Assembly: GCF_000719555.1 (NCBI RefSeq)
Contig: NZ_JOGX01000027.1
Location: 35,195-99,194 of the forward strand
Direction: 5' to 3'
Origin: Streptomyces sp. NRRL F-5727
GTDB taxonomy: Bacteria > Actinomycetota > Actinomycetes > Streptomycetales > Streptomycetaceae
Length of the DNA: 64,000 bases
Of the stretch, positions 8,467-16,576 are shown piece by piece. The notes under the pieces are model-generated. The model had not been told where the DNA came from. It did not search any database and worked only from the letters and a program-made list of their open reading frames with translations. The first letter of the stretch is position 1, and each line of letters starts with the position of its first letter. The position numbers were made by a program, and so were the translations under genes.

Positions 8467-10200
8467 ATGGCCGAGCGTTCGGCGTCCGGCCTGCGGGTGC
8501 TCGCTCCGCCGCGTGTGGTCGTCCCGACCGGTGCGCTGACCGTGCGGACCCGGCTGCGGCTGTCGGACCGTGACGCCGTGATCCTTCGTGAGCTGGCGCA
8601 GTACCTTTCCCGGCTCGCCGCCCGCGACCTGGCTGAGCGGGTGGCCTTGGGCGCCCGCCACACCGCCGCCGACTTCGCCCGCCGCAAGCGCGAGCTGACG
8701 GCCCTCACCTCCTCCCGGTGGGCGGGCACGATCACCCGTCGTTCGAACGAGCAATGGCAGCTGGCCCGAAGGGCGCAGGCGGCCCACCTCACGCAACTCG
8801 CCGCCGAGATCGAAGCGATCGAAAGGCGGCTCGTCGCGCCTGTCGGCAGGCGCGACGAAGCCACTCGAGCCAAGGGCTACCCGACGCGGCGCGTGCGCGC
8901 GGCCAAGCAGCAGCGGCTTCAGGTCCTTCGGGCGCGCGTGTCCCGGGTCGCGGCGGACGCTGCGGCAGGGCGGGTCCACGTCGTGCGCGGGGGCAGGGAT
9001 CTGCTGCACAGCCGTCTCCATCTGGACCGGTCGGGGTGGACGCTGGAGCAATGGCACGACCGCTGGTGGCAGGCGCGGAACCGGATCGAGGCGGACGGCG
9101 AGGCCGGGAAGACGTACGGGAACCAGTCTCTGAGGGTGGGACCGGACGGCGTCGTCGTGGTGAAGCTTCCTCCGTCGCTTGCCGAGAGGCACCGGGAGCA
9201 CTGTGACCGCTTCGGCCGCTACACCCTGGACGCCCGCTGTCGCTTCGCCTACCGGGCCGAAGAGTGGCGGGCTCAGGTCGAGGCGCACCGGGCGGTCGGT
9301 TACACCGTCCGGTTCGACGGCGGCCGCTGTTATCTGGCCGCCTCGTTCACGCCGGTGGAAGCCGGACCGCCGAGGGGCCCGAACGATGAGCCGCTGATGG
9401 CGTCGGCGCTGGCCGGCGGGGTGCTGGGAATCGACCAGAACGTGGACCATCTCGCCGTCTGGCGGCTGGACGCGCACGGGAACCCGGTGGGGCGACCTGT
9501 CCGGATCGACGCTGATGACCGAGGGCCGGCGTCCCGGCGTGACGCGCAGGTGAGACGGGTCTGCAGCGAACTCATCGGGGCGGCCAGGAGGGTCGGCGTG
9601 ACGGCCCTGGTCGTCGAGGACCTCGGGTTCGACACCGGCCGGGAGCGGCGCGGGTGGGCAGGGCGGGCGGGGCGGCGACTCCGGTCGTTGGTGGCCGGCA
9701 CGCCCACTGCGCGTTTCGTTTCCCGGCTGGTGGCCATGGCCCACAGGGCCGGGCTGGCGGTGATCGTGGTGGATCCCGCGTACACGAGCCGGTGGGGTGC
9801 GCAGCACTGGCAGCGGAGTACGAGTACGACACGAGTGAAGACGTCCCGGCACGAGGCTTCGGCCGTCGTGATCGGGAGGCGCGGCCAGGGGCTGGGCGCG
9901 CGGCGCAGGGCAGAGAAGTCCGTACCCCGCGGGAAGACGGAAGAGGTCGGGCGGTCGCGCGCCGAGGCGCGCCGCCAGGCTGGTACGGAGAGCCATCGCC
10001 CGGCCGCGCACGACAGTGGACCCGGTTTCCTCCGCGCGCAGAGGACCGCCGACCGTCCGGAGGACGGCGCACGGGATGCGCCCCGCCGACGGACGCGGAC
10101 AGCGGTCCAGGCTGCCCAGGACCGTTCGGGGCAGCCCGCCGGGAGCGCATTCATCCCGGTGACCAGGGACGGTTGGACGCCATCACCAGGACCGACTTGA
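8467..10200 (+). CDS. TnpB-related protein (IS200/IS605-type accessory nuclease family), altered RuvC-III
   Basis: The 577-aa protein starts at ATG 8467 (GGGGGTGAG upstream; an ATG at 8434 is also in frame). The N-terminal half is helical and basic. RuvC motif I is GIDQNVDHLAVW with Asp323, and motif II is VVEDLGF with Glu394. The segment VVDPAYTSRWGAQHW corresponds to the place where TnpB proteins carry a CxxC zinc ribbon, but the cysteines are missing. The RuvC-III region reads SRHEASAVVIG, with His462 where DxNAA-type proteins have Asp. A low-complexity basic tail of about 100 residues follows. There is no tnpA nearby. It interrupts an otherwise conserved gene order, which marks it as acquired. 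Confidence 0.8.
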   Translation: MAERSASGLRVLAPPRVVVPTGALTVRTRLRLSDRDAVILRELAQYLSRLAARDLAERVALGARHTAADFARRKRELTALTSSRWAGTITRRSNEQWQLARRAQAAHLTQLAAEIEAIERRLVAPVGRRDEATRAKGYPTRRVRAAKQQRLQVLRARVSRVAADAAAGRVHVVRGGRDLLHSRLHLDRSGWTLEQWHDRWWQARNRIEADGEAGKTYGNQSLRVGPDGVVVVKLPPSLAERHREHCDRFGRYTLDARCRFAYRAEEWRAQVEAHRAVGYTVRFDGGRCYLAASFTPVEAGPPRGPNDEPLMASALAGGVLGIDQNVDHLAVWRLDAHGNPVGRPVRIDADDRGPASRRDAQVRRVCSELIGAARRVGVTALVVEDLGFDTGRERRGWAGRAGRRLRSLVAGTPTARFVSRLVAMAHRAGLAVIVVDPAYTSRWGAQHWQRSTSTTRVKTSRHEASAVVIGRRGQGLGARRRAEKSVPRGKTEEVGRSRAEARRQAGTESHRPAAHDSGPGFLRAQRTADRPEDGARDAPRRRTRTAVQAAQDRSGQPAGSAFIPVTRDGWTPSPGPT

Positions 10201-10254
10201 GGCACGGTCCTTCGGCTTCTTTCCGGGTCCGGGGTGCGGTCGTACGCTGAAGGT

Positions 10255-10515
10255 GTGTACGCACGGCGTCGGCGCGTCTACTTCTGGATGATGGGTGCCT
10301 GCCTGGTGCTTTTCGTGGGCGCCTGGGCCGTCGTGCGGCTGTTCTCGATGCCCGTCGCCATCGGGATGTGCGTCGTCGCCATGGTCATCCCGCCGGTCGC
10401 CGCGATGGTGGCGAACCGGCGGGGGCCCGAGGACCGGTGGTGGGACGACCCGTCCGGCGACCGGCAGTCCGACGAGTGGTGGGACGAGCTCGACGGGAAG
10501 AAGCGCCGGGAGTAG
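10255..10515 (+). CDS. DUF3099-type small membrane protein
   Basis: The 86-aa protein (GTG start at 10255; an earlier in-frame ATG at 10234 is possible) has an Arg-rich start, two closely spaced transmembrane helices (about residues 10-30 and 33-54) and a Trp/Asp-rich cytoplasmic tail (RWWDDPSGD...EWWDELDG). The pattern fits DUF3099, a conserved small membrane family in actinobacteria of unknown function. It converges on the gene ending at 10529, with only 13 nt between stops. Confidence 0.8.
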   Translation: MYARRRRVYFWMMGACLVLFVGAWAVVRLFSMPVAIGMCVVAMVIPPVAAMVANRRGPEDRWWDDPSGDRQSDEWWDELDGKKRRE

Positions 10516-10528
10516 CGGCGGCGGGGCG

Positions 10529-11029
10529 TCAGCGAAACCAGGCGCGGGACTCCGGCTGGTTGGGGCGGACCAGGGCCAGGATCGTCAGGCCGGTCCAGGC
10601 GATCGCGAAGATCGACACGCCGAACACCAGATACCCGAACGGCAGCGACACCCAGCCGTAGGCGAGGGCCGAGATCCGTACGCCCGGCAGTCGGGTGGGG
10701 AACCTGACCGCGGTGGCCACGCCCCAGCCGGCCACCGCCATGAACAGGACGCCGTAGAACTCGACCGTGCCCGAGTGGAGCTCCGGCGCGTCGTCCTCCC
10801 ACATCCGCGCCGCGATCTCGGCGCTGTGGGTGAGCACCCAGACGGCGAGCAGGGCCTGCAGGCCGGCCAGCACCATCAGCAGTGTGCGGAGACCGCGTAC
10901 CGGCGGGGGCATCGGCACGCCGCCCGGGGGGTACGGGGGGAGGTCGGGCGGCTGCGCGGGCCCGCCGCCCGCCCGGGCGCGGTCCCACGGCCGCTCGTCG
11001 TCGGGCCGTCCTGTGCCGTTCCGCTCCAC
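10529..11029 (-). CDS. Four-helix integral membrane protein of unknown function
   Basis: The start is the GTG at 11029, preceded on this strand by GGGGGAGG five bases away; a longer GTG start at 11071 lacks such a site. The 166-aa protein has a Pro/Arg-rich cytoplasmic N-terminus (about 1-50) and then four hydrophobic segments. No catalytic or transport motif is visible. Conserved membrane proteins of this size occupy this place in other Streptomyces, but nothing in the sequence tells its job. Confidence 0.8.
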   Translation of the reverse strand: MERNGTGRPDDERPWDRARAGGGPAQPPDLPPYPPGGVPMPPPVRGLRTLLMVLAGLQALLAVWVLTHSAEIAARMWEDDAPELHSGTVEFYGVLFMAVAGWGVATAVRFPTRLPGVRISALAYGWVSLPFGYLVFGVSIFAIAWTGLTILALVRPNQPESRAWFR

Positions 11030-11163
11030 CGTGGCCTCCCCCGCCTCGCCCGGAACCGCCTGCGCACGCACGTGTGCGCCATGGTGGGCGATCCGCCGGG
11101 AGGAGTCCAGGGGGAGTTCAGGGGGAGTTCAGGCCGGGATCCGTACCCGAACCGGCGGCGGGA

Positions 11164-11526
11164 TCAGTAGACGAGGGCCTGGGTGTCGTCGGCCAGGGCC
11201 TCCTGGACGAAGACCTGGGCACCGGCGATGCGGACGCCGTCCAGGACGTCCTTCTCGGTGATCTCGCGGCGGGCCGCGCACTGCGTGCACAGGGTGATCC
11301 GGCCGGCCGCCAGGATCGAGTCGACGAGGTCCGGCAGCGGCGCCGCGTGCGGCAGCTCGAACTCGGCCGCCCTGCCGGGGAGGGCGAACCAGGAGGACTC
11401 GCCGGTCAGCCAGAGCGACACCTCGACACCGCTCGCGACGGCGACGGCCGCCACGGTGAATGCCTGGGAGCAGCGTTCGGGGGCGTCGGCCCCGGCGGTC
11501 ACCTTGATCACGAGCTTCTTGGCCAT
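11164..11526 (-). CDS. DsrE-family protein
   Basis: The 120-aa cytoplasmic protein starts at ATG 11526 (MAKKLVIKVTAGADAPERC). It has the DsrE/DsrF alternating alpha/beta pattern: a first strand and helix with Cys, SLWLTGESSWFALP, and a Cys pair LCTQCAARR near residue 80, followed by DGVRIAGAQVFVQEAL. DsrE-family proteins handle sulfur or act in thiol-persulfide relay. The CTQC pair is the likely reactive site. It is divergent from the three-gene membrane cassette, with 105 nt between starts. Confidence 0.85.
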   Translation of the reverse strand: MAKKLVIKVTAGADAPERCSQAFTVAAVAVASGVEVSLWLTGESSWFALPGRAAEFELPHAAPLPDLVDSILAAGRITLCTQCAARREITEKDVLDGVRIAGAQVFVQEALADDTQALVY

Positions 11527-11631
11527 ATACCGAACTGTAATGCGAGGGGCTGCAACTTCATGCACCCCTCACGGGTCAGGTGGGTGCGCGGATATCGGAA
11601 TCCGCCCTTCTAGTCTCGTGGGGGGACTGTC

Positions 11632-12435
11632 TTGGAAGCCACGGAAGCGGTCGAACCCGCTCAGAACACCCCGGCGCCCACGCCGGACCCCGGCGTGGAA
11701 CCGTCCGCCCGGTCGGCTCCGCGCCGCCGCCGGACCGGCCGGACGATCGCGCTCATCGCCGTCGCCGCCGTCATCGGCCTCGTCGGCGGCACGGCCGTCG
11801 GCTACGGCGTACAGGCGCAGCGCGAGCCGGTCGCCCTGGCGCCGCTGAACCAGCCCGGCCTGGTCTACCCGGCGAAGTCCCTGCCGAAGGATCAGGAGCC
11901 GGCGCCGCTCGCGGCCTCCCAGGACCGACAGGCGAAGGCCCAGGGCGACCTGCGGAAGCTGCTGCTGCCGCGGCCGGAGGGGGCGAAGGCCCGTGACTGG
12001 GACGGCTGGGTGCCGCTGTACGAGTACGCGCAGGACTACGGGCTCCCCGGCTCGGCCCTCCAGTTCCAGCTGGAGCAGGGCATCCGGCGCGTCGCGGCCC
12101 GCTCCTGGGAGACGGGCGACCGGGTCGTCACCGTGGAGCTGGTCCAGTTCCGGCCGGGCTCGGAGATCGGCGCCCTGGCGTTCGTCGAGGACCAGCAGGA
12201 CTTCGCGGCCCGCGACGACGAAGCCGGCTACGACGGCGACGCCGTGAAGGGCTCGACCAACGGCCGTACCTACGTCTACCCCGTGCACCGGGAGGCGGGC
12301 TACCTGGACCTCTACGAGGCGCGGGCCTACGTCCAGCGCGGTGACATCGCCGTCGCCGTCGCCATCTTCGACACACGCAAGATCGCCAAGAAGGACATCC
12401 GTTCTCTGGCCGAGCGGCAGCTGGGGCGCCTGTGA
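11632..12435 (+). CDS. Single-pass exported-domain protein, first of three tandem paralogues
   Basis: The 267-aa protein starts at TTG 11632 with GGGGGG at 11620-11625. It has a Pro-rich cytoplasmic N-terminus, a basic RRRRTGR stop-transfer and one transmembrane helix (about 37-57). The exported domain (about 65-267) contains DLRKLLLPRPEGAK and RRVAARSWETGDRVVTVELVQF. These motifs recur in the third gene of the set (DIRRLLLPEPAGAT and RHIAARGW). The stop overlaps the next start by four bases (GTGA), so translation is coupled. No known domain is recognised. Confidence 0.75.
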   Translation: MEATEAVEPAQNTPAPTPDPGVEPSARSAPRRRRTGRTIALIAVAAVIGLVGGTAVGYGVQAQREPVALAPLNQPGLVYPAKSLPKDQEPAPLAASQDRQAKAQGDLRKLLLPRPEGAKARDWDGWVPLYEYAQDYGLPGSALQFQLEQGIRRVAARSWETGDRVVTVELVQFRPGSEIGALAFVEDQQDFAARDDEAGYDGDAVKGSTNGRTYVYPVHREAGYLDLYEARAYVQRGDIAVAVAIFDTRKIAKKDIRSLAERQLGRL

Positions 12436-13331
12436 ACGACACGACGAACGACACGACGAACGACACGACGAACGACACGGCGGACGACCGTCCGAACGAC
12501 GCGGCGGACGCGAACCGGACCGTCGAGGCCGGCGCCGTCGCCGACGGCGCGGAGCGCCCCGCCGGCCGGCGCCGCGGGCGCCGGATCCTGCGGAACGCGC
12601 TGGTGGGCCTGGCCGTGCTCGGCACCGTCGGCGGCGGCGTCGCCTACACCGCCGTCACCGTCGACCGCGCCGACCGCACGGCCCCGACCGTCGCCTGGGC
12701 GGAGCCGACGCCGCGCGTCGCATCCGACGACCCGGCCGAGGACGTCGACCGGGGGCGCGCCTCCACCCCGCTGAGCAGGCTCCTCCTGCCCACGCCGTTC
12801 GGCTACCGGCTGGGCTCGGACGTCGAGGGGTACGGCAACGACGCCGAGGTGGGCGCCGAGGAGGCCGAGGCCCTCCTCAAGCAGGCCGGCAAGGGCCTCT
12901 ACGGCAAGAAGCGCCGGGCCTGGGAGAAGGAGGTCGACAAGCTCGGCCTCCAGGGCCTGGCCATGCGCACGTACGCCGGCTACGACGGCGACGTCCAGGT
13001 CGAGGTCTCCGTCATGCGCATGAAGCAGAAGAAGCTGATCCGCTCCTTCTTCGAGCGGGAGCGGGAGTTCGCGGACTACGCCGAGCTGCGCCCGGGCCCG
13101 CGGATCAAGGGGTACGAGCGCACGGCCTCCTGCTACCACCTGCCGAAGCTCACCGAGGGCGACGAGGAGTACCTGGACGCGCAGCTGCTCGGCCTGTCCT
13201 GCACCGCGTACGACGGCGAGGTGCTGGTCTCCGTCATGGCGTACGCGACCGCGCCCGGCTTCGACAAGGACGTGGCCAAGCTCGTCGCGTCCCAGCTCAA
13301 GCACATCGCATCCCCGGGGGAGTACGTATGA
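12432..13331 (+). CDS. Single-pass exported-domain protein, second of three tandem paralogues
   Basis: The 299-aa protein starts at a GTG overlapping the previous stop (GTGA). Residues 2-17 come from a 12-nt DNA repeat that encodes NDTT four times. A transmembrane helix follows RRRGRRILRN (about 55-75). The exported domain has SRLLLPTPFGY, the family motif seen in the flanking genes, then a Lys/Glu-rich helical stretch and two Cys residues (about 238 and 258) that could form a disulfide. The stop overlaps the next ATG (ATGA). It is more diverged than the first and third members. Confidence 0.75.
   Translation: MNDTTNDTTNDTTNDTADDRPNDAADANRTVEAGAVADGAERPAGRRRGRRILRNALVGLAVLGTVGGGVAYTAVTVDRADRTAPTVAWAEPTPRVASDDPAEDVDRGRASTPLSRLLLPTPFGYRLGSDVEGYGNDAEVGAEEAEALLKQAGKGLYGKKRRAWEKEVDKLGLQGLAMRTYAGYDGDVQVEVSVMRMKQKKLIRSFFEREREFADYAELRPGPRIKGYERTASCYHLPKLTEGDEEYLDAQLLGLSCTAYDGEVLVSVMAYATAPGFDKDVAKLVASQLKHIASPGEYV
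12435..12482. repeat. 12-nt coding microrepeat, four copies
   Basis: AACGACACGACG is repeated four times (the last copy has GGCG at its end) immediately after the GTG start of the second cassette gene. It encodes NDTT repeats at the cytoplasmic N-terminus. In-frame length change would be tolerated, so copy number may vary between strains. Confidence 0.85.
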
Positions 13332-14290
13332 CAGGGCAGCTCACGGACGAGCGCGCGGAGCCGTCGGACCCGACACCGGTGGTGGCGCCGGACCCGGCAC
13401 CCGCGGCGGCGGCCCCGGACCCGACACCCTCGGCGGCGGCCCCTGACCCGGCACCGGACCCGACACCCGACACGACACTCGCCCCGATACCGGACGCGGC
13501 CGCCGGGCAGCCGCCCGCCGGGCCCTCCCGGCGGCGGCGGGTGCTGTGGGCGGTCGCCCGCTGGACGGCGGCGGTCGCGGTCCTCGGCGGCGTCGGCACG
13601 GGCACGGCCCTGGGGATCATCTCCCTCGACCGGAACGAGGTGCCCGGTCTCGCCACCGAGAGCGACGGCCGCTGGGAGTACCCGGCGCTCTCGCTGCCGG
13701 CCCTGCCGGTCGACCGCCCGCGCCCCTTCACCGGCTCGAACGACGCCGAGATCCACTACGCCGACATCCGGCGGCTGCTGCTGCCCGAGCCCGCGGGGGC
13801 GACCCCCGACACCCGGCTGACCGGCGGCTTCGTCTCCACGGAGGCGTACCTCGGGCTGTACGGCGAGGAGTTCCGCGGCGAGATGCGGCAGGCGCTCGCC
13901 GACTCCGCCCTGCGGCACATCGCCGCACGGGGCTGGACGATGCCGGACGGCACCCGCAGCAGCGTCCACGTGCTGCGCTTCGCCTCGGTGGCGTACGCCC
14001 AGCAGTTCGAGGACGAGGTGATCCGCGGCGGCTACTCCACCCACGGCGTGAAGACGCTGCCGACCGGGGTGGAGCTGGTGCAGCCGGACGACTTCCCGGG
14101 GGACATCGAGGTGCCGGACGTGCGGATCTCCGCCTACCGCGAGGAGCAGCCGTACGGCCCCGAGCAGACCCGGGTCGCCTACATCCAGGCCGGCGACAGC
14201 CTCGCGGTCGTCACCCAGACCCGGAAGGGCGGGGCCGCCGAGGTCCCGTTCCGGCAGACCGTGACCCTGCAGGCGCAGCTGCTCGGCTGA
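13328..14290 (+). CDS. Single-pass exported-domain protein, third of three tandem paralogues
   Basis: The 320-aa protein starts at an ATG that overlaps the upstream stop. It has an Asp/Pro/Ala-repeat cytoplasmic N-terminus (about 15-65), a SRRRRVLW basic flank, one transmembrane helix (about 72-95) and an exported domain. That domain has DIRRLLLPEPAGAT, RHIAARGWTMPDGTRSSVHVLRF and a C-terminal strand RVAYIQAGDSLAVVTQTRKG. The last part aligns with the first gene's YVQRGDIAVAVAIFDTRK, which supports common descent. Function is unknown. Confidence 0.75.
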   Translation: MTGQLTDERAEPSDPTPVVAPDPAPAAAAPDPTPSAAAPDPAPDPTPDTTLAPIPDAAAGQPPAGPSRRRRVLWAVARWTAAVAVLGGVGTGTALGIISLDRNEVPGLATESDGRWEYPALSLPALPVDRPRPFTGSNDAEIHYADIRRLLLPEPAGATPDTRLTGGFVSTEAYLGLYGEEFRGEMRQALADSALRHIAARGWTMPDGTRSSVHVLRFASVAYAQQFEDEVIRGGYSTHGVKTLPTGVELVQPDDFPGDIEVPDVRISAYREEQPYGPEQTRVAYIQAGDSLAVVTQTRKGGAAEVPFRQTVTLQAQLLG

Positions 14291-14390
14291 CGGTCCCGCA
14301 GAGACCCACCTCACCGCGTGGGCCGGGCCCCCGCCCACTAAGCTGGGGTCCGGCCCGTTCCGCCTTCACCGCTCAGCCGAGGAGCACCCT

Positions 14391-14489
14391 GTGATCGTTT
14401 TCTTCGAGACCCTGCTGGTCCTGGTCGCCGTCGGCGTGCTCGCCTTCACCGGTCTGGCCGTGAAGAAGCTGTACCAGGGCCAGCGCTGA
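14391..14489 (+). CDS. 32-aa single-helix membrane peptide
   Basis: GTG 14391 to TGA 14487 encodes a short peptide: MIVFFETLL, a hydrophobic helix (about residues 4-22), then a basic Lys-Lys...Gln-Arg end. A good ribosome site (CCGAGGAG at 14377-14384) precedes it. It is too short for most gene finders. It sits between the three-gene cassette and the nitrobindin-like gene on the same strand, and similar tiny membrane proteins occur next to this gene in other Streptomyces. The role is unknown. Confidence 0.7.
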   Translation: MIVFFETLLVLVAVGVLAFTGLAVKKLYQGQR

Positions 14490-14544
14490 CCGTCCGGTCC
14501 GTCCTCGTTCACCGATCCCCCTTCACAGATCGTCTGAGTCGCTC

Positions 14545-15117
14545 ATGATCCAGATCCCGTCCGACCTCAACCCGGACCTCGTCCCGCTCGCGTTCCTCCT
14601 CGGGACGTGGGAGGGCGCCGGCGTCTCCGACTTCCCGGGCGCCGAGAAGTGCAACTTCGGCCAGTCCGTGACCTTCAGCCACGACGGCCGGGACTTCCTG
14701 GAGTACCACTCGCACTCCTGGGTCCTCGACCAGGACGGCAACAAGGTCCGCCCGCTGGAGAGCGAGAGCGGCTTCTGGCGGATCGACAAGGACCGCAAGG
14801 TCGAGGTCGTGATGGTCCGCGACGACGGCGTCGTCGAGGTCTGGTACGGCGAGCTCGCCGACCAGAAGCCGCAGATCGACCTGGCCACCGACGCCGTGGC
14901 CCGTACCGCCGCCTCCGGCCCGTACACGGGCGGCAAGCGGCTCTACGGCTACGTGAAGAGCGACCTCATGTGGGTCGGCGAGAAGGCGACCCCCGAGGTC
15001 CCGCTCCGCCCCTACATGTCGGCCCACCTGAAGAAGGTCGTCACCCCGGAAGAGGTCGCCGAGATGGCGCGCAACCTTCCGGACATGCCGGACGACGGCA
15101 TCGCCTTCTTCAAGTAG
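14545..15117 (+). CDS. Nitrobindin-like haem-binding beta-barrel (FABP-like) protein
   Basis: The 190-aa protein carries the nitrobindin signature GTWEGAG (about residues 20-26) and the ten-strand barrel pattern. It also has a C-terminal region with PYMSAHLKKV, where the family's proximal haem-ligand His is expected. Nitrobindins bind ferric haem, and mycobacterial and human members isomerise peroxynitrite. It is a cytoplasmic, single-domain protein of about family length plus a short tail. It lies upstream of the metal regulator Nur with about 40 nt between. Confidence 0.85.
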   Translation: MIQIPSDLNPDLVPLAFLLGTWEGAGVSDFPGAEKCNFGQSVTFSHDGRDFLEYHSHSWVLDQDGNKVRPLESESGFWRIDKDRKVEVVMVRDDGVVEVWYGELADQKPQIDLATDAVARTAASGPYTGGKRLYGYVKSDLMWVGEKATPEVPLRPYMSAHLKKVVTPEEVAEMARNLPDMPDDGIAFFK

Positions 15118-15157
15118 GACCACCGGTGACGCGCCGCGCCCTCCTACACTGGGGGGC

Positions 15158-15595
15158 GTGGTGAGCACCGACTGGAAGAGCGACCTGCGGCAGCGTGGTT
15201 ACCGGCTGACGCCGCAGCGGCAGCTTGTGCTGGAGGCGGTGGACGCGCTGGAGCACGCCACGCCCGACGACATCCTCGTCGAGGTGCGCAGGACCGCCTC
15301 CGGGGTGAACATCTCCACCGTGTACCGGACCCTGGAGCTCCTGGAGGAGCTCGGGCTGGTCAGTCACGCGCATCTGGGGCACGGGGCCCCGACCTATCAC
15401 CTCGCGGACCGGCACCACCATCTGCACCTGGTGTGCCGGGACTGCTCGGAGGTGATCGAGGCGGACGTCGAGGTGGCCGCCGAGTTCACCGGGAAGCTCC
15501 GGGAGACCTTCGGCTTCGAGACCGACATGAAGCACTTCGCGATCTTCGGGCTGTGTGCCGGGTGCTCGCGGAAGGCCGCCGCCGCGGAGTCGTAG
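15158..15595 (+). CDS. nur: Nickel-responsive Fur-family regulator Nur
   Basis: The 145-aa protein has the Fur winged helix (residues 1-80) and dimerisation domain. Residues known to bind nickel in S. coelicolor Nur are all at the same numbers here: His70, His72 and His126 (Ni site), and His33, His86, His88 and His90 (M site). This distinguishes it from Zur and from iron or peroxide Fur proteins. CxxC pairs at 93/96 and near 134/137 are also present. Nur represses nickel uptake and the iron superoxide dismutase gene sodF, and indirectly allows the Ni enzyme SodN. The GTG at 15158 gives the matching numbering. Confidence 0.93.
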   Translation: MVSTDWKSDLRQRGYRLTPQRQLVLEAVDALEHATPDDILVEVRRTASGVNISTVYRTLELLEELGLVSHAHLGHGAPTYHLADRHHHLHLVCRDCSEVIEADVEVAAEFTGKLRETFGFETDMKHFAIFGLCAGCSRKAAAAES

Positions 15596-15604
15596 GCTTT
15601 TCCC

Positions 15605-16570
15605 ATGAAGAGCTCCCTGCTGTCCCTGCCGGGCGCCGTACCGGCCGAAGGCCGCGACGAAGGCGTCGCCGCCCACTACGGCGATCTGTTCCGCGAGCAG
15701 CGCGCCCTCGCCGACGGGGCGGGGTTCGTCGACCTCTCGCACCGCGGTGTCGTCACCGTCAGCGGCGACGACCGGCTGAGCTGGCTGCACCTGCTGCTCA
15801 CCCAGCACGTGAGCGAGCTGCCGGCCGGGCAGGCCACCGAGGCGCTGATCCTCTCCGCGAACGGGCACATCGAGCACGCCCTGTCGCTCGTCGACGACGG
15901 CGAGACGGTCTGGGCGCACGTGGAGCCGGGCACGCAGGGCGCGCTGATCGCCTACCTGGAGTCGATGAAGTTCTTCTACCGGGTCGAGGTCGCCGACCGG
16001 ACGGACGAGTTCGCCGTCGTGCACCTGCCGGCCGGGTCCACGGCGGAGGCGCCCGAGGGCGTCGTCGTACGGGAGACGGCGCACGGGCGGGACCTCTTCT
16101 TGCCGCGCGCCGGGCTGGAGTCCTTCGCCGCCGCGCACGGGCCGGCCGCCGGGATCCTCGCGTACGAGGCGCTGCGCGTGGAGGGGCACCGGCCGCGGCT
16201 CGGTTTCGAGACCGACCACCGGACCATCCCGCACGAGATCGGGCTCATCGGCACGGCCGTGCACCTGCAGAAGGGCTGCTACCGGGGCCAGGAGACGGTC
16301 GCCCGGGTGCAGAACCTGGGGAAGCCGCCGCGCCGGCTGGTCTTCCTGCACCTGGACGGCAGCGAGGTGACCCTGCCGGGGCACGGTACGCCGCTGCGGC
16401 TCGCGGCCGACGGTCCGGACGGGCGTCAGCTCGGCTTCGTGACCACGGCCGTGCGCCACCACGAGCTGGGGCCGATCGCCCTGGCCCTGGTGAAGCGGAA
16501 CGTGCCGGTGGACGCGCCGCTGGTGGCGGGGACGACGGCCGCCGCGCAGGAGACCGTCGTCGAGCCGTAG
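15605..16570 (+). CDS. YgfZ/GcvT-domain folate-binding protein
   Basis: The 321-aa cytoplasmic protein carries the family signature KGCYRGQE (about residues 221-228), with the conserved Cys, and an N-terminal GcvT-like folate-binding domain. YgfZ-type proteins help assemble or repair certain iron-sulfur enzymes using tetrahydrofolate. The start ATG 15605 lies 9 nt after the nur stop, so the two are probably co-transcribed. It converges with dtd; the two stops are only about 6 nt apart. Confidence 0.88.
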   Translation: MKSSLLSLPGAVPAEGRDEGVAAHYGDLFREQRALADGAGFVDLSHRGVVTVSGDDRLSWLHLLLTQHVSELPAGQATEALILSANGHIEHALSLVDDGETVWAHVEPGTQGALIAYLESMKFFYRVEVADRTDEFAVVHLPAGSTAEAPEGVVVRETAHGRDLFLPRAGLESFAAAHGPAAGILAYEALRVEGHRPRLGFETDHRTIPHEIGLIGTAVHLQKGCYRGQETVARVQNLGKPPRRLVFLHLDGSEVTLPGHGTPLRLAADGPDGRQLGFVTTAVRHHELGPIALALVKRNVPVDAPLVAGTTAAAQETVVEP

Positions 16571-16576
16571 CCGTCG

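Noticed and set aside
6742..10011. Long open frame on the minus strand across the sulfur unit and TnpB-like gene
   Set aside because: It is a GC-bias shadow: it runs opposite real genes with clear motifs and its sequence is low-complexity.
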